Positions 7,661 to 16,609 of a stretch of DNA of 49,886 nucleotides are shown piece after piece. This DNA comes from Affinundibacterium baiyunense (GTDB lineage Bacteria > Pseudomonadota > Gammaproteobacteria > Burkholderiales > Burkholderiaceae_D). The notes under the pieces are model-generated. The model was not told where the DNA came from, did no database searches, and worked only from the letters and a program-made list of their open reading frames with translations. Position numbers and translations under genes: made by a program. Position 1 is the stretch's first letter; every line of letters begins with the position of its first letter. The stretch lies in NCBI RefSeq assembly GCF_018139645.1, contig NZ_JAGSPM010000005.1:1-49886 (forward strand). The letters run 5' to 3'.

Positions 7661-8663
7661 AGAAGCGTGTTCGTCTGGGGAATTTGTTGCTGCACAGTTA
7701 GGCCATGATCGTGAACGATTTATAGAATTAGGGAAGCAATTACGCGCGACGCCACCTTCTTCTGTGGTGACGATTGCGCGTGGTAGTTCAGATCATGCAG
7801 CAAATTACGCTGCGTATTTAATGATGGCGCGTTTGGGTCACATTGTCGCTTCTTTGCCGATGTCTTTAGTGACCTTGAATAAGGCGCCATTGCTGGTGAA
7901 AAATGCGCTGGCAATTGCGATTTCGCAGTCGGGACAAAGCCCTGACGTGGTTGAGCCCATCCGTTATTTTAGTGAACATGGTGCGACCACAGTTGCTTTA
8001 GTCAATGATGCTAGTTCGCCATTGGCACAAAGTGCGCAATGGACTATGCCCTTACATGCAGGACCAGAATTAAGTGTCGCCGCTACCAAGAGTTTTATTA
8101 CCTCTTTAGTCGCAGGCGCACGTTTGGCAGGTCATTGGCAAAATGATCCAGCGTTCTTAGCGGGAATTGAAGAGCTGCCACAAGTTTTGCACGCCGCTAC
8201 CCAATTAGATTGGTCGAATGCATTAGATGTGTTAGCACCTGCGCAACGTATTATGGTAGTTGGTCGCGGCATTAGCTTTTCTGTTGCTTTGGAATCTGCT
8301 TTGAAGTTCAAAGAGACTTCAGTCATCCAGGCAGAAGCATTTAGTGGTGCAGAGATTAAACACGGACCGATGGCATTGATCGATGATGGTTATCCATTAT
8401 TGATTTTCGCAACGCGTGGTCCGGCACAAGCTGGCTTGATTGCCTTGGCAGAAGAAATGCGTGGACGTGGTGCGAACGTTTTGTTGGCGGCTCCAGCAGA
8501 TGTCAAAGAACGCAACTTGACATTAGCAACCACAGCAACACCTGATCTTGATCCTATCGCGGCGATACAATCTTTTTACGTGATGGCTGCACATCTGTCA
8601 GTGGCACGAGGTTTAGATCCAGATAAGCCACGTCATTTAAGTAAAGTCACCAAGACGAATTGA
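7641..8663 (+). CDS. nagB-II: SIS-domain glucosamine-6-phosphate deaminase (NagB-II type)
   Basis: This 340-residue protein has two SIS sugar-isomerase domains and no glutaminase domain, as in the GlmS-like NagB-II deaminases that convert glucosamine-6-phosphate to fructose-6-phosphate and ammonia. ARGSSDHAANYAAYL near residue 45, AISQSGQSPDVVEP near residue 95, and the FKETSVIQAEAFSGAEIKHGP segment are typical. GAGGGAG at 7628-7634 is well spaced for a TTG start at 7641, inside the end of nagA; ATG 7653 is the alternative. With nagA and nagK it completes the GlcNAc catabolic route. A GlmS-like isomerase of other specificity cannot be excluded. Confidence 0.85.
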   Translation: MSSKMLKEACSSGEFVAAQLGHDRERFIELGKQLRATPPSSVVTIARGSSDHAANYAAYLMMARLGHIVASLPMSLVTLNKAPLLVKNALAIAISQSGQSPDVVEPIRYFSEHGATTVALVNDASSPLAQSAQWTMPLHAGPELSVAATKSFITSLVAGARLAGHWQNDPAFLAGIEELPQVLHAATQLDWSNALDVLAPAQRIMVVGRGISFSVALESALKFKETSVIQAEAFSGAEIKHGPMALIDDGYPLLIFATRGPAQAGLIALAEEMRGRGANVLLAAPADVKERNLTLATTATPDLDPIAAIQSFYVMAAHLSVARGLDPDKPRHLSKVTKTN

Positions 8664-8743
8664 TTGGAACAAGCGGGCGATCATTTAGCATGAAGTCCGT
8701 TTTTCTTTTAGCCTATTTTCATTAGCCTCTTTTTGGAAATGCA

Positions 8744-10261
8744 ATGACTCATATTAGTAAAGAAGAAGCACGTCGTATCGCAGGACAGTCGATCATGATT
8801 CGCATGCCGGAGACGGTACTAAGCGAAACAACCGCGAACTTTATTCGTGAAAATCATATACGCGCGATTTGTCTGTTTCGCCAAAATATGGTGAACCAAG
8901 ATCAATTGACCAAATTGACCAGCGACTTACGTGCAGTAATGGGAACAGAAGCCTTGATCGGTATTGATCAAGAGGGCGGTGCGGTGGTTCGTGCCACTTG
9001 GGTACCTCAACCACCAGCAGCAATGTCTCTTGGTGCTAGCAATGACCCCGAACTTTGCCGCCAAGTTGGCGCGGCGGTCGCGCGTAGTGTGAAAGCATTA
9101 GGATTTAATTGGAACTTTGCACCTGTTTTGGATTTAAATAACAACGTCAATAATCCCGTGATTTCTGAGCGTTCGTTTGGGGCTGATCCAGTGCGAGCAC
9201 ATCAATTGGCGAGTGCGTGGATGGAAGGCAGTTTAAGCGAAGGCGTCGCATGTTGTATCAAACATTTTCCAGGTCACGGCGATACGCATGTCGATTCGCA
9301 TCGAGATTTACCTGAAGTCAATAAGTCGCGTGCCGAGCTTGATGCCTTGGAATTAGCACCATTTAAAGCTGCCGCCAAAAATGCACCTGCAATGATGACG
9401 GCGCATATTGTTTATCCACAAATTGATCCTGAGAATCCAGCAACGATGTCAAGCAAGATTTTGACTGGTATCTTACGTGATGAATGGAATTATCATGGAG
9501 TCGTTATTACCGACGGCATGGACATGCACGCGATTGCTGGACGCTATGGTGTTGGCGCGGCTGCGGTGAAAGCATTGGCAGCAGGTGCAGATATGGTGAT
9601 GGCGCTTGGTAATGCCGAGACGCAAATAGAAACCTTAAATGCCTTGGCGCTGGCGATTGAAAGCGGTGAAATACCCTATAGCGCTGTGCAGAAGAAGTTG
9701 GAACGTATCCGCCAACTTGCACAACAATATCCTAGTTTGACAGGGCTCTACGACCAACGAACGGAAGATGCCGATCGTGTTTTGATGGCGCAAGCTTGGC
9801 AATGTGGATTAACGACATATCGTCAAGCTGTACCGCCAAAACCTGGCAGTCAAGTGCGCTTGGTTATTAGTGCAGACGTGGTCAGCGATGGCGTGTCAGA
9901 GGCGGGTATCCCCGCGCATAAAGTCGCCTCGATGTTGTCGCAAATTTATGATGTGCAGACCAGCACTTTCGATGATGCTTCTAGCTTTGATTGGTCGAGC
10001 ATTCCTGCCGATGGAAGAACGCTTATTTTGGCGTCAACAGTCAGAATTCGTTATAACGAACATGCCCGCAAAACGTGGAAGCCCGATTTGCACTTGGTCT
10101 TATGGAATCCATTTCAAACGCTCGATATCGATGCACCAGCGTTGATTTCTTACGGCTTTGCAGAACCTGCGATTCAAGCAGTTGGGGCTTGGTTATCAGG
10201 CAAGGCCGAAGCAAGTGGGCAGGTTCCTGTTGCGAATTTTGATCAGCTAGCAGCGTCTTAA
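8744..10261 (+). CDS. Glycoside hydrolase family 3 beta-N-acetylhexosaminidase, cytoplasmic
   Basis: A 505-residue GH3 enzyme of the NagZ group. It has the NagZ signature KHFPGHGDT at 173-181, followed by D184-S185-H186, the Asp-His general acid/base dyad of this group. The likely nucleophile is D257 in VITDGMDM. No signal peptide is visible, so it should act in the cytoplasm on imported disaccharides such as chitobiose or GlcNAc-anhydroMurNAc. It is longer than E. coli-type NagZ (about 340 residues) and carries a C-terminal alpha/beta domain after about residue 350, as in two-domain bacterial NagZ proteins. It follows the deaminase by 80 bp, preceded by GGAAA, and is probably the last gene of the nag operon. 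Confidence 0.88.
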   Translation: MTHISKEEARRIAGQSIMIRMPETVLSETTANFIRENHIRAICLFRQNMVNQDQLTKLTSDLRAVMGTEALIGIDQEGGAVVRATWVPQPPAAMSLGASNDPELCRQVGAAVARSVKALGFNWNFAPVLDLNNNVNNPVISERSFGADPVRAHQLASAWMEGSLSEGVACCIKHFPGHGDTHVDSHRDLPEVNKSRAELDALELAPFKAAAKNAPAMMTAHIVYPQIDPENPATMSSKILTGILRDEWNYHGVVITDGMDMHAIAGRYGVGAAAVKALAAGADMVMALGNAETQIETLNALALAIESGEIPYSAVQKKLERIRQLAQQYPSLTGLYDQRTEDADRVLMAQAWQCGLTTYRQAVPPKPGSQVRLVISADVVSDGVSEAGIPAHKVASMLSQIYDVQTSTFDDASSFDWSSIPADGRTLILASTVRIRYNEHARKTWKPDLHLVLWNPFQTLDIDAPALISYGFAEPAIQAVGAWLSGKAEASGQVPVANFDQLAAS

Positions 10262-10341
10262 AAAGTTTTTTTGTGCCCTACTAAGGGTGCTAATTGGGCT
10301 AAAAAATAAGGTAGGAAAGTAAGCTAATAAAGTAAGTGAAC

Positions 10342-10377
10342 AAAGCCAGAATATGCTCAAGTATTCTGGCTTTTTTT
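10342..10377 (+). terminator. Rho-independent terminator after the GlcNAc operon
   Basis: AAAGCCAGAATA (10342-10353) pairs perfectly with TATTCTGGCTTT (10362-10373), followed by more T residues. It sits between two convergent genes and may work weakly in the other direction. Confidence 0.88.
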
Positions 10378-10378
10378 A

Positions 10379-10933
10379 TCAATTTAAAAGATGCGCAGGA
10401 ATACTCATCTCTTCAGCTTTAGGCAGGCTTAGTGCTAAATCCCAGCCGGCTGCGCGTTCCGCATCGATTAATAATTTACAAAAACCGTGAAGCAGATTGT
10501 TTTCCAATCGTAGGTCTATCGATTGTCCTTGTTGCGCAATAAATTGTATGACCAGAGGCGAATTAGCTTTCAAATGGAAATTAATCGATTCAAGCAATAA
10601 GGGAACTTCACCGTGAATTGCTTTGCGCTCTTGGCTTTGGTAACTTTGTCCAAAATTACCTTCTTCTTTAATTTGATCAACTGCTTCTTCGTGTTCGATC
10701 TGAATTAACTCTTCACTTGCGAATGCTGTTTCAGGCCGATTTAAGCGCATATGCGAACTAATTGACTCCATCAAGACGGGCCACAGTCTTTGAAGCATGC
10801 GACGTGTGATGAATAATTGAACTTCTTGTTTTTCATCTAACTCGGATTCTTTGTTTTTTGTAGAAAAACCAATTCTGAGCAAGATACGATCTTCGTTTAT
10901 CAGGTAGGTTAAATTAAGTTGTTCTAAATGCAT
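10379..10933 (-). CDS. Conserved hypothetical protein (184 aa)
   Basis: I do not recognise a domain. The protein is soluble and acidic, without signal peptide or membrane segment. The N-terminal half (MHLEQLNLTYLINEDRILLRIGF) and the RRMLQRLWPVLMESISSH segment suggest a small alternating beta/alpha protein. Glu/Gln-rich sequence fills the middle (about residues 75-105). The good frame length and codon use like its neighbours support a real gene. It is transcribed divergently from clpB, with about 115 bp between the starts. It stops just after the shared terminator region of the GlcNAc operon. Function unknown. Confidence 0.75.
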   Translation of the reverse strand: MHLEQLNLTYLINEDRILLRIGFSTKNKESELDEKQEVQLFITRRMLQRLWPVLMESISSHMRLNRPETAFASEELIQIEHEEAVDQIKEEGNFGQSYQSQERKAIHGEVPLLLESINFHLKANSPLVIQFIAQQGQSIDLRLENNLLHGFCKLLIDAERAAGWDLALSLPKAEEMSIPAHLLN

Positions 10934-10982
10934 AGCTTGTTGATGTAACGCAAAACGCTAATAAATTTTTGCAGGATTTGTT

Positions 10983-11010
10983 CTTGAAATCAGCTTTTCC
11001 CGCCTAATCT
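10983..11010 (+). promoter_or_regulatory. Candidate heat-shock (sigma32) promoter of clpB
   Basis: CTTGAAA at 10983-10989 matches the sigma32 -35 box. After 13 bp, CCTAATCT at 11003-11010 is a partial match to the CCCCATNT -10 box. This agrees with known heat-shock control of clpB. AGGAGG at 11039-11044 is the ribosome binding site. Confidence 0.55.
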
Positions 11011-11048
11011 ATAAGTCAATTAATCATTGAATCCTTTTAGGAGGCATT

Positions 11049-13634
11049 ATGCGTTTAGATAAATTGACGACAAAATTACAGGAGGCGCTGGCAGATGCTC
11101 AGAGCCAAGCGGTTGGTAATGATAACCAATATATAGAGCCGGTGCACGTTTTACTTGCATTGATCAATCAGGATGATGGCGGTGCGCGCTCTTTGTTGCA
11201 GCGTGCTGGTGTGAATATCAATAGCTTATTGGCAGGTTTAAAAAGTGCGGTTGATCGTTTGCCAAAAGTTACGGGAACCGATGGACAAGTTCAAATTGGA
11301 CGTGAATTAGCAGGCTTATTGAATTTAGCTGATAAAGAATCTCAAAAGCGCGGCGACCAATTTTTGGCGAGTGAGATGGTCTTGCTCGCTTTGGTCGATG
11401 ACAAGTCAGAAGCCGGTAAGTTAGCACGAGAAAATGGCTTAACTCGCAGTGCTTTAGAAGCTGCGATCAAAGGTGTGCGCGGTGGTGCGAATGTTGATTC
11501 GCCAGAAGCGGAAGGGCAACGAGAGGCTTTAAAGAAATACACGCTCGATCTTACCGAGCGCGCACGTCTCGGCAAGCTTGATCCAGTGATTGGTCGCGAC
11601 GATGAAATTCGTCGAGCAATCCAAGTCTTGCAACGCCGTAGTAAGAATAATCCGGTTCTGATTGGTGAGCCGGGTGTTGGTAAAACCGCGATTGTTGAGG
11701 GCCTTGCGCAACGGATAGTTAATGGTGAAGTACCAGATAGTTTGAAGTCAAAGCGCGTGTTGTCGCTTGATATGGCGGCTCTGCTGGCTGGAGCGAAATT
11801 CCGCGGTGAATTTGAAGAGCGTCTAAAAGCGGTGCTGAAAGAAATCGCAATGGATGAGGGGCAAACCATCGTATTCATTGACGAATTGCACATCATGGTT
11901 GGTGCTGGTAAGGCAGAAGGTGCGATGGATGCGGGCAATATGCTCAAGCCAGCGTTGGCGCGCGGTGAATTGCATTGTGTCGGCGCAACTACGCTTGATG
12001 AGTATCGTAAGTACATCGAAAAAGATGCAGCGCTTGAGCGTCGCTTCCAAAAAATTATTGTGGACGAGCCTAGTGTAGAAGCTACGATTGCAATTCTGCG
12101 CGGACTACAAGAGAAATATGAAGTACATCATGGCGTTGATATTACGGATCCAGCAATCATTGCTGCGGCAGAGCTCTCGCATCGTTATATTACCGATCGC
12201 TTCTTACCTGACAAGGCAATCGATTTGATTGATGAAGCTGCAGCCAAGATCAAAATTGAAATTGATTCCAAGCCCGAAGTGATGGATAAATTGGATCGTC
12301 GTTTGATTCAATTGAAAATTGAAAAAGAAGCGGTCAAGCGTGAGAAAGATGAGGGATCGAAAAAACGTCTTGCTTTGATTGAGGATGAAATCAAGGCTTT
12401 ATCACGCGAGTACGCTGATCTTGAAGAAGTATGGAAGTCAGAAAAAGCAACGGTACAAGGTAGTACGCACATTAAGGAAGAGATAGAAAAAATTCGCCTG
12501 CAAATGGAGGAAGCAAAGCGTAAAGGTGATTGGCAAACGATGTCGCAACTCCAGTATGGTCGCTTACCAGAACTAGAGGCACAATTAAAATCAGCCGATT
12601 TGCAAGCCGCTAAAAATGCCGAAGCGGGTGGCAAACCTAAGTTGTTACGCACTCAAGTTGGTGCGGAAGAGATTGCTGAGATTGTGTCGCGTGCGACAGG
12701 TATTCCTGTATCTCGTATGATGCAAGGTGAGCGTGAAAAATTACTGCACATGGAAGATGCCTTGCATAAACGGGTAGTGGGTCAAGATGAGGCGATTACC
12801 GCGGTCTCTGATGCAATTCGTCGCTCCCGCGCTGGGTTGGGCGATCCGAATCGTCCGTATGGATCTTTCTTGTTCTTAGGTCCAACTGGCGTTGGTAAAA
12901 CTGAATTGTGTAAGGCATTGGCTAACTTTATGTTCGATACGGAAGAGTCCTTGATTCGTATTGATATGAGTGAGTTCATGGAGAAGCACTCGGTTGCGCG
13001 ATTAATCGGTGCGCCGCCGGGTTACGTTGGATACGAGGAGGGCGGCTATTTGACCGAAGCGGTTCGACGTAAGCCATACAGCGTGATTTTATTGGATGAA
13101 GTCGAGAAAGCGCATCACGATGTGTTTAATGTTTTGCTGCAGGTGCTTGATGATGGACGTATGACCGATGGTCAAGGGCGCACTGTAGATTTCAAAAACA
13201 CTGTGATCGTCATGACTTCTAATTTAGGATCGCATCAAATTCAAGCGATGGAGGGAAGTGAACCCAGCGTCATTAAGATGGCGGTAATGGGTGAGGTTAA
13301 GTCACATTTCCGTCCAGAATTTATTAATCGTATCGATGAAATCGTCGTTTTCCATGCGCTCGATGCAAAAAATATTGGCGCTATTGCGAAGATACAATTA
13401 GATACTTTACATAAACGTTTGACGCAGATGGATATGAGTTTGCAGGTTACTGATGCTGCATTATTGAAGATTGCCGAAGCAGGATTTGATCCAGTTTATG
13501 GTGCCCGACCATTGAAACGTGCAATCCAACAAGAGATAGAAAATCCTTTATCTAAATTAATGTTGCAAGGTAAGTTTGGTCCCAAAGATACAATTGTTGT
13601 TGACGTCGCGAACGGAGAATTGGTGTTTAAGTAA
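11049..13634 (+). CDS. clpB: ATP-dependent disaggregase chaperone ClpB
   Basis: An 861-residue Hsp100 protein, the usual ClpB length. It dissolves protein aggregates together with DnaK in the cytosol. Order: Clp N-domain (about 1-145), first AAA+ domain with Walker [10 protein letters not shown] from about 206, the long charged coiled-coil middle domain (about 400-530), second AAA+ domain with GPTGVGKTE from about 611, and the C-terminal ClpB-D2 small domain ending in the conserved [18 protein letters not shown] block. The middle domain separates it from ClpA, and no ClpX/ClpP-binding loop is obvious. A perfect AGGAGG sits before ATG 11049. It is a single-gene unit closed by a long hairpin. 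Confidence 0.98.
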   Translation: MRLDKLTTKLQEALADAQSQAVGNDNQYIEPVHVLLALINQDDGGARSLLQRAGVNINSLLAGLKSAVDRLPKVTGTDGQVQIGRELAGLLNLADKESQKRGDQFLASEMVLLALVDDKSEAGKLARENGLTRSALEAAIKGVRGGANVDSPEAEGQREALKKYTLDLTERARLGKLDPVIGRDDEIRRAIQVLQRRSKNNPVLIGEPGVGKTAIVEGLAQRIVNGEVPDSLKSKRVLSLDMAALLAGAKFRGEFEERLKAVLKEIAMDEGQTIVFIDELHIMVGAGKAEGAMDAGNMLKPALARGELHCVGATTLDEYRKYIEKDAALERRFQKIIVDEPSVEATIAILRGLQEKYEVHHGVDITDPAIIAAAELSHRYITDRFLPDKAIDLIDEAAAKIKIEIDSKPEVMDKLDRRLIQLKIEKEAVKREKDEGSKKRLALIEDEIKALSREYADLEEVWKSEKATVQGSTHIKEEIEKIRLQMEEAKRKGDWQTMSQLQYGRLPELEAQLKSADLQAAKNAEAGGKPKLLRTQVGAEEIAEIVSRATGIPVSRMMQGEREKLLHMEDALHKRVVGQDEAITAVSDAIRRSRAGLGDPNRPYGSFLFLGPTGVGKTELCKALANFMFDTEESLIRIDMSEFMEKHSVARLIGAPPGYVGYEEGGYLTEAVRRKPYSVILLDEVEKAHHDVFNVLLQVLDDGRMTDGQGRTVDFKNTVIVMTSNLGSHQIQAMEGSEPSVIKMAVMGEVKSHFRPEFINRIDEIVVFHALDAKNIGAIAKIQLDTLHKRLTQMDMSLQVTDAALLKIAEAGFDPVYGARPLKRAIQQEIENPLSKLMLQGKFGPKDTIVVDVANGELVFK

Positions 13635-13671
13635 GCAGACTTTGTTAAGCTAACTTCGAGTTGACATCTGG

Positions 13672-13722
13672 ACCGTCGGATAGTCTTATTTGTATACCCT
13701 ACAAATAAGACTATCCGACGGT
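13672..13722 (+). terminator. Very long perfect hairpin after clpB, probably a terminator
   Basis: Bases 13672-13694 pair perfectly with 13700-13722 (23 bp, 5-base loop TACCC), followed by TTTTGTTTTTTT. The T tract suits termination of clpB. The arms are far longer than in the other terminators of this window and are rich in A+T in their inner half, so a small mobile palindrome is another possibility. Confidence 0.8.
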
Positions 13723-13791
13723 TTTGTTTTTTTGGGCTTTTTGTGTATATTTTGTTGTGACGTTGGAGTGACAGCGTTGATGATTTTAGAT

Positions 13792-13839
13792 ATGCACCAA
13801 TAGATGTGCCAATAGACGTACCAATAAATGCACGAATCT
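13792..13839 (+). repeat. Four degenerate 12-bp tandem repeats
   Basis: Units ATGCACCAATAG, ATGTGCCAATAG, ACGTACCAATAA and ATGCACGAATCT follow one another without gaps, ending about 30 bp before the GNAT acetyltransferase start. The third and fourth units match less well. They fall in an upstream extension of the acetyltransferase reading frame, where they would encode a short repeat, but the real start appears to be downstream. Confidence 0.6.
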
Positions 13840-13871
13840 ATCCAACTAGTATTTTTCAGCAAGAGGAATTT

Positions 13872-14426
13872 ATGGTATCTGCAAACAATACGCAATTGAT
13901 TGTTCGAACAAGCACTTTGGACGAGATTCCGCAGCTGAATCAATTGATAGTGGAATCAGCGCGTGTCTTAAGTCGAGGCTTTTACACGGAACAAGAAACC
14001 GAATCTGCGATCAAGTATGTATTCGGTGTTGATTCCGCTTTAGTGAAAGATGGTAGTTATTTCACCGCAATTTTAGATGGTGAATTAGTTGGTTGTGGTG
14101 GTTGGAGTCGTCGCCGCACTTTGTATGGTGGTGATCAGCGTCCAATGGGAGCAGATGAATATCTCGATCCGGCACATGATCCAGCCAGAATTCGCGCGTT
14201 CTTTATTTCGCCAAAAGCAGCAAGACGAGGTGTTGGTAGAGCCGTGTTTGAAGCATGTAAGCAAGCTGCACTTAAACAAGGATTTACTAGCTTGGAATTA
14301 ATGGCAACGCTGCCCGGCGTGCCATTTTATGAAGTCTTGGGTTTTCAAAAGCTCGAAGATGTAGCTGATGTTTTGCCAGATGGTGTGACTATTCGGTTTG
14401 AGCGTATGCGTTTGCAGATTGCATGA
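13872..14426 (+). CDS. GNAT-family N-acetyltransferase
   Basis: A 184-residue acetyl-CoA-dependent transferase. The GNAT core is clear: central strand FFISPKAARRGVGRAVFEACKQA with the R-G-V-G-R acetyl-CoA loop, and the LPGVPFYEVLGFQKLE segment near the C terminus typical of the last helix and strand. The substrate is not predictable. The frame is open from 13806, but AAGAGGAA directly before ATG 13872 and the lack of a site further up favour the shorter form. It stands alone between clpB and a bidirectional terminator. Confidence 0.85.
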   Translation: MVSANNTQLIVRTSTLDEIPQLNQLIVESARVLSRGFYTEQETESAIKYVFGVDSALVKDGSYFTAILDGELVGCGGWSRRRTLYGGDQRPMGADEYLDPAHDPARIRAFFISPKAARRGVGRAVFEACKQAALKQGFTSLELMATLPGVPFYEVLGFQKLEDVADVLPDGVTIRFERMRLQIA

Positions 14427-14478
14427 TTTGCTTCAGCTCTAATTAATTTTGTTATTCACACAATCGGTGTCAGAGCTT

Positions 14479-14518
14479 AAAAGAAAGGCCGGCGTTATTG
14501 CGTTCTGGCCTTTCTTTT
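14479..14518 (+). terminator. Bidirectional rho-independent terminator
   Basis: A 14-bp stem (14479-14492 with 14505-14518, one G-T pair) with A-rich left and T-rich right flanks sits between two convergent genes. It can end the acetyltransferase on the plus strand and the gene at 14553 on the minus strand. Confidence 0.82.
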
Positions 14519-14552
14519 CGTTCTTTGTTAATCCGACTACGAACAAGAATTA

Positions 14553-15281
14553 TTAATTGCTCGGTGTAATGCTCTTCACAACTTTGCCAGTTTCATCCAG
14601 CATCTGGATTTCTGCTTGACCTGCGGCGCTTACGATTAACATCATGCGTGTTCTACCTTTGGCATCTTTTAGGCTCAGTGCTGACCCCTTATCTCTTGTA
14701 TTACCCAAGTAGATTCGATTTTCGGACAGACGACCTTCGTCAGATAGTTTTTTCCAGTATGCAGCTTGCTCGGCTTGCGGAAGTTTTTCCGCTTCTGCGC
14801 CAAATTTTTTGATATCTTCTATCGAGCTAACTTTGTACATAGGTACATCGTTGATGCGAATACCGGTTTGTTGATGGTTGGCACTATCCGTACTGATCAG
14901 TTGTAAAGCCTGATCTTGACGGAAACGATCGAAGGTCAGTGATAGTCCAGCATCAATCTTGCCATTTTCCCCGATACTTCCTTTTTGAATAAAACCACCA
15001 TTTTCAGTACCCTCTTCATTCACAAAGATCATGCCAGCAAAGCTGCGACGATCTGGGCGTGCACCTTCTTTTCCTTGGTGAAAATCGCCAGGAAATTGTG
15101 CACGATTCGAAATGATCATACGTTTGGTTCCATCTGGTTCGACGATATTGATTCGACCTACGGTGATTTCATCAAAGCGTTCGTTCTTCACAGGTTCACG
15201 TGCGCCAGTTAAAGCGAATACAGCGGCGAGTGCGGCTGCCATTGTGGTTGCGCCTGCAAAGAAAGTTCTGAGTTGTGACAT
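14553..15281 (-). CDS. Hypothetical membrane-anchored or exported protein
   Basis: I do not recognise a named domain. The protein has 242 residues. An N-terminal hydrophobic segment (about residues 5-27, FFAGATTMAAALAAVFALTGA) would be a signal peptide or anchor, and the rest is periplasmic or external. The body contains several related strand-turn blocks with an acidic residue, Gly and basic residues followed by hydrophobics: INIVEPDGTKRMIISN, LKDAKGRTRMMLIV, and QMLDETGKVVKSI. This suggests a beta-rich repeated fold. AAGGAAA before ATG 15281 decides the start; a longer frame reaches 15323. It lies about 100 bp after the membrane-anchored XRE gene on the same strand, so the two may be co-transcribed. 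Confidence 0.72.
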   Translation of the reverse strand: MSQLRTFFAGATTMAAALAAVFALTGAREPVKNERFDEITVGRINIVEPDGTKRMIISNRAQFPGDFHQGKEGARPDRRSFAGMIFVNEEGTENGGFIQKGSIGENGKIDAGLSLTFDRFRQDQALQLISTDSANHQQTGIRINDVPMYKVSSIEDIKKFGAEAEKLPQAEQAAYWKKLSDEGRLSENRIYLGNTRDKGSALSLKDAKGRTRMMLIVSAAGQAEIQMLDETGKVVKSITPSN

Positions 15282-15383
15282 AGTTTTCCTTCTAAAAAGT
15301 GAAGTGAGTGATCGGTGAAACAAAGCTAAGGAAGTAGATATATGAAAAAATGCTTGAATAAAATTATAGCGATAATTAAAAAT

Positions 15384-16124
15384 TCATCGTGTTGGAATTT
15401 TACGAATACGCCATTCCATGAAGAAACCTAGGATGCCCGTAAAAAGAAAAAGGCCACCCAAAAATTGTATAAATTGATTTTGATAAGATCGAATAATACT
15501 GACGTCGACTAAATGAAATTTTCGACGACCACCTTCGACGTTTTCATAAAATACCGTGCCAGCATTGTGGCTTTTCTCAAGAAAAAGTGGTCGTCTGCGC
15601 TTCTCTGTGAAGTCTGCCAATAATTTGCTGGCTTCGTTTCTAGAAATTATGTTTGCATCAAATTTCAAATTGATGATTTTTTCAAATTGTTCAAATACGT
15701 CTTCTGCTTCGTCTGCGCGAAATACGCCTTTCGACTCGTACTTATAGAGTTTATTCGGAAAAAATATTCCTTCATTCGCGCTCAAGAGGAAGGCGAAGCC
15801 TAATGTGCACAGCGCAGCGGACCCAAACAGCCAACGCTTTACGCTATGGGTTTTTACGACGATTGTTGAGTTCAAATAGTGTGCGACTTCGGGAATATGT
15901 TTAAGGCTAGTTTGTAGAATTTTTTTATCAATGTCTTTTAAAAAATCACTGGCGTCGATCTCTAGCGATTTCATAATGGTCTGGAACATTTCAGCAGAAG
16001 GTACCGATTTGTCGTTTTCCAATTTCGATAAATAGGATTGTTCGATACCGATTGCCTCTGCCATTTGCGGTTGCGTCAGATTTTTCTGAGTTCTTATTTG
16101 CTTCAACTTCTCACCAAAGTTCAT
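15384..16124 (-). CDS. XRE-family DNA-binding protein with two transmembrane segments
   Basis: A 246-residue protein. Residues 1-65 are an HTH_3/XRE domain (MNFGEKLKQIRTQKNLTQPQMAEAIGIEQ...). A hydrophobic segment at about 95-115 (WLFGSAALCTLGFAFLLSA) and another near the C terminus (IQFLGGLFLFTGILGFFMEW) enclose a region of about 100 residues, presumably periplasmic. This makes it a candidate membrane-bound one-component regulator. AAAGGAC before ATG 16124 supports the start. A clear promoter (TTGGCT-17-GATAAT) and an unusual array of 10-bp-phased half-sites lie upstream. The signal it senses is unknown. Confidence 0.8.
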   Translation of the reverse strand: MNFGEKLKQIRTQKNLTQPQMAEAIGIEQSYLSKLENDKSVPSAEMFQTIMKSLEIDASDFLKDIDKKILQTSLKHIPEVAHYLNSTIVVKTHSVKRWLFGSAALCTLGFAFLLSANEGIFFPNKLYKYESKGVFRADEAEDVFEQFEKIINLKFDANIISRNEASKLLADFTEKRRRPLFLEKSHNAGTVFYENVEGGRRKFHLVDVSIIRSYQNQFIQFLGGLFLFTGILGFFMEWRIRKIPTR

Positions 16125-16179
16125 ACGGGTGTCCTTTACATTTCTACTCTGGAATCGTTCAATCAACTTAATTCAATTT

Positions 16180-16208
16180 ATTATCGAAGGCACTATCAAT
16201 AGAGCCAA
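16180..16208 (-). promoter_or_regulatory. Promoter of the XRE membrane regulator
   Basis: On the minus strand, TTGGCT (16208-16203), a 17-bp spacer and GATAAT (16185-16180) form a good sigma70-type promoter. Transcription should start near 16173, about 50 bases before the gene. Confidence 0.6.
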
Positions 16209-16224
16209 CAGGGTCGTGCAAGTC

Positions 16225-16284
16225 GTATTCTTTTGTATTCAAGCGGAAATTGGAAGCTGAATATCTTCGAATATCCATGAATAT
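16225..16284. repeat. Helically phased array of GTATTC / GAATAT half-sites
   Basis: On the plus strand GTATTC starts at 16225 and 16235, and GAATAT starts at 16259, 16269 and 16279. Spacing within each group is exactly 10 bp and the two groups face each other. The array lies directly upstream of the XRE gene promoter, so it is a candidate autoregulatory binding region. The rest of the gap (16285-16508) shows no gene or clear signal. Confidence 0.6.
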
Positions 16285-16508
16285 TCAAATTTTTAGCCGA
16301 TTTAGCTAATTTTTTTCGCTGTGACGATCGCGGGATTGAGAGCATGATTTAATAACTGATCATGTCATAGCAATTGCTTAAGCTAAATTGAATGTGAATC
16401 CCCATCATTCATAAGTCGCAAAGCTGTTGCTTGATCCAACTTAGCATGCATTGAACAGTGTGTAGCTTGGGCGGTATTCGATCTAAAAATGTTGAGGTGA
16501 GATGACAA

Positions 16509-16531
16509 AAGGGAGGCAATTTGCCTCCCTT
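16509..16531 (-). terminator. Hairpin downstream of sppA
   Basis: AAGGGAGGC (16509-16517) pairs perfectly with GCCTCCCTT (16523-16531). On the minus strand the stem is followed by a short T run (TTTTG), about 80 bp after the sppA stop, so it probably ends that gene. Confidence 0.7.
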
Positions 16532-16609
16532 ATGCGTCTTCAAAGGTGCCGTACTTTATGTAATTGGCCTTATGTAATTTGCTTGAACATCAAGTTGAGA
16601 TGTGGCTAT

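Noticed and set aside
11342..12016. 224-codon minus-strand frame inside clpB
   Set aside because: Serine/arginine-rich antisense shadow; clpB is certain.
13792..13839. Tandem 12-bp units considered as a CRISPR or iteron origin
   Set aside because: No spacers, units too short and only four, no Rep or Cas gene nearby.
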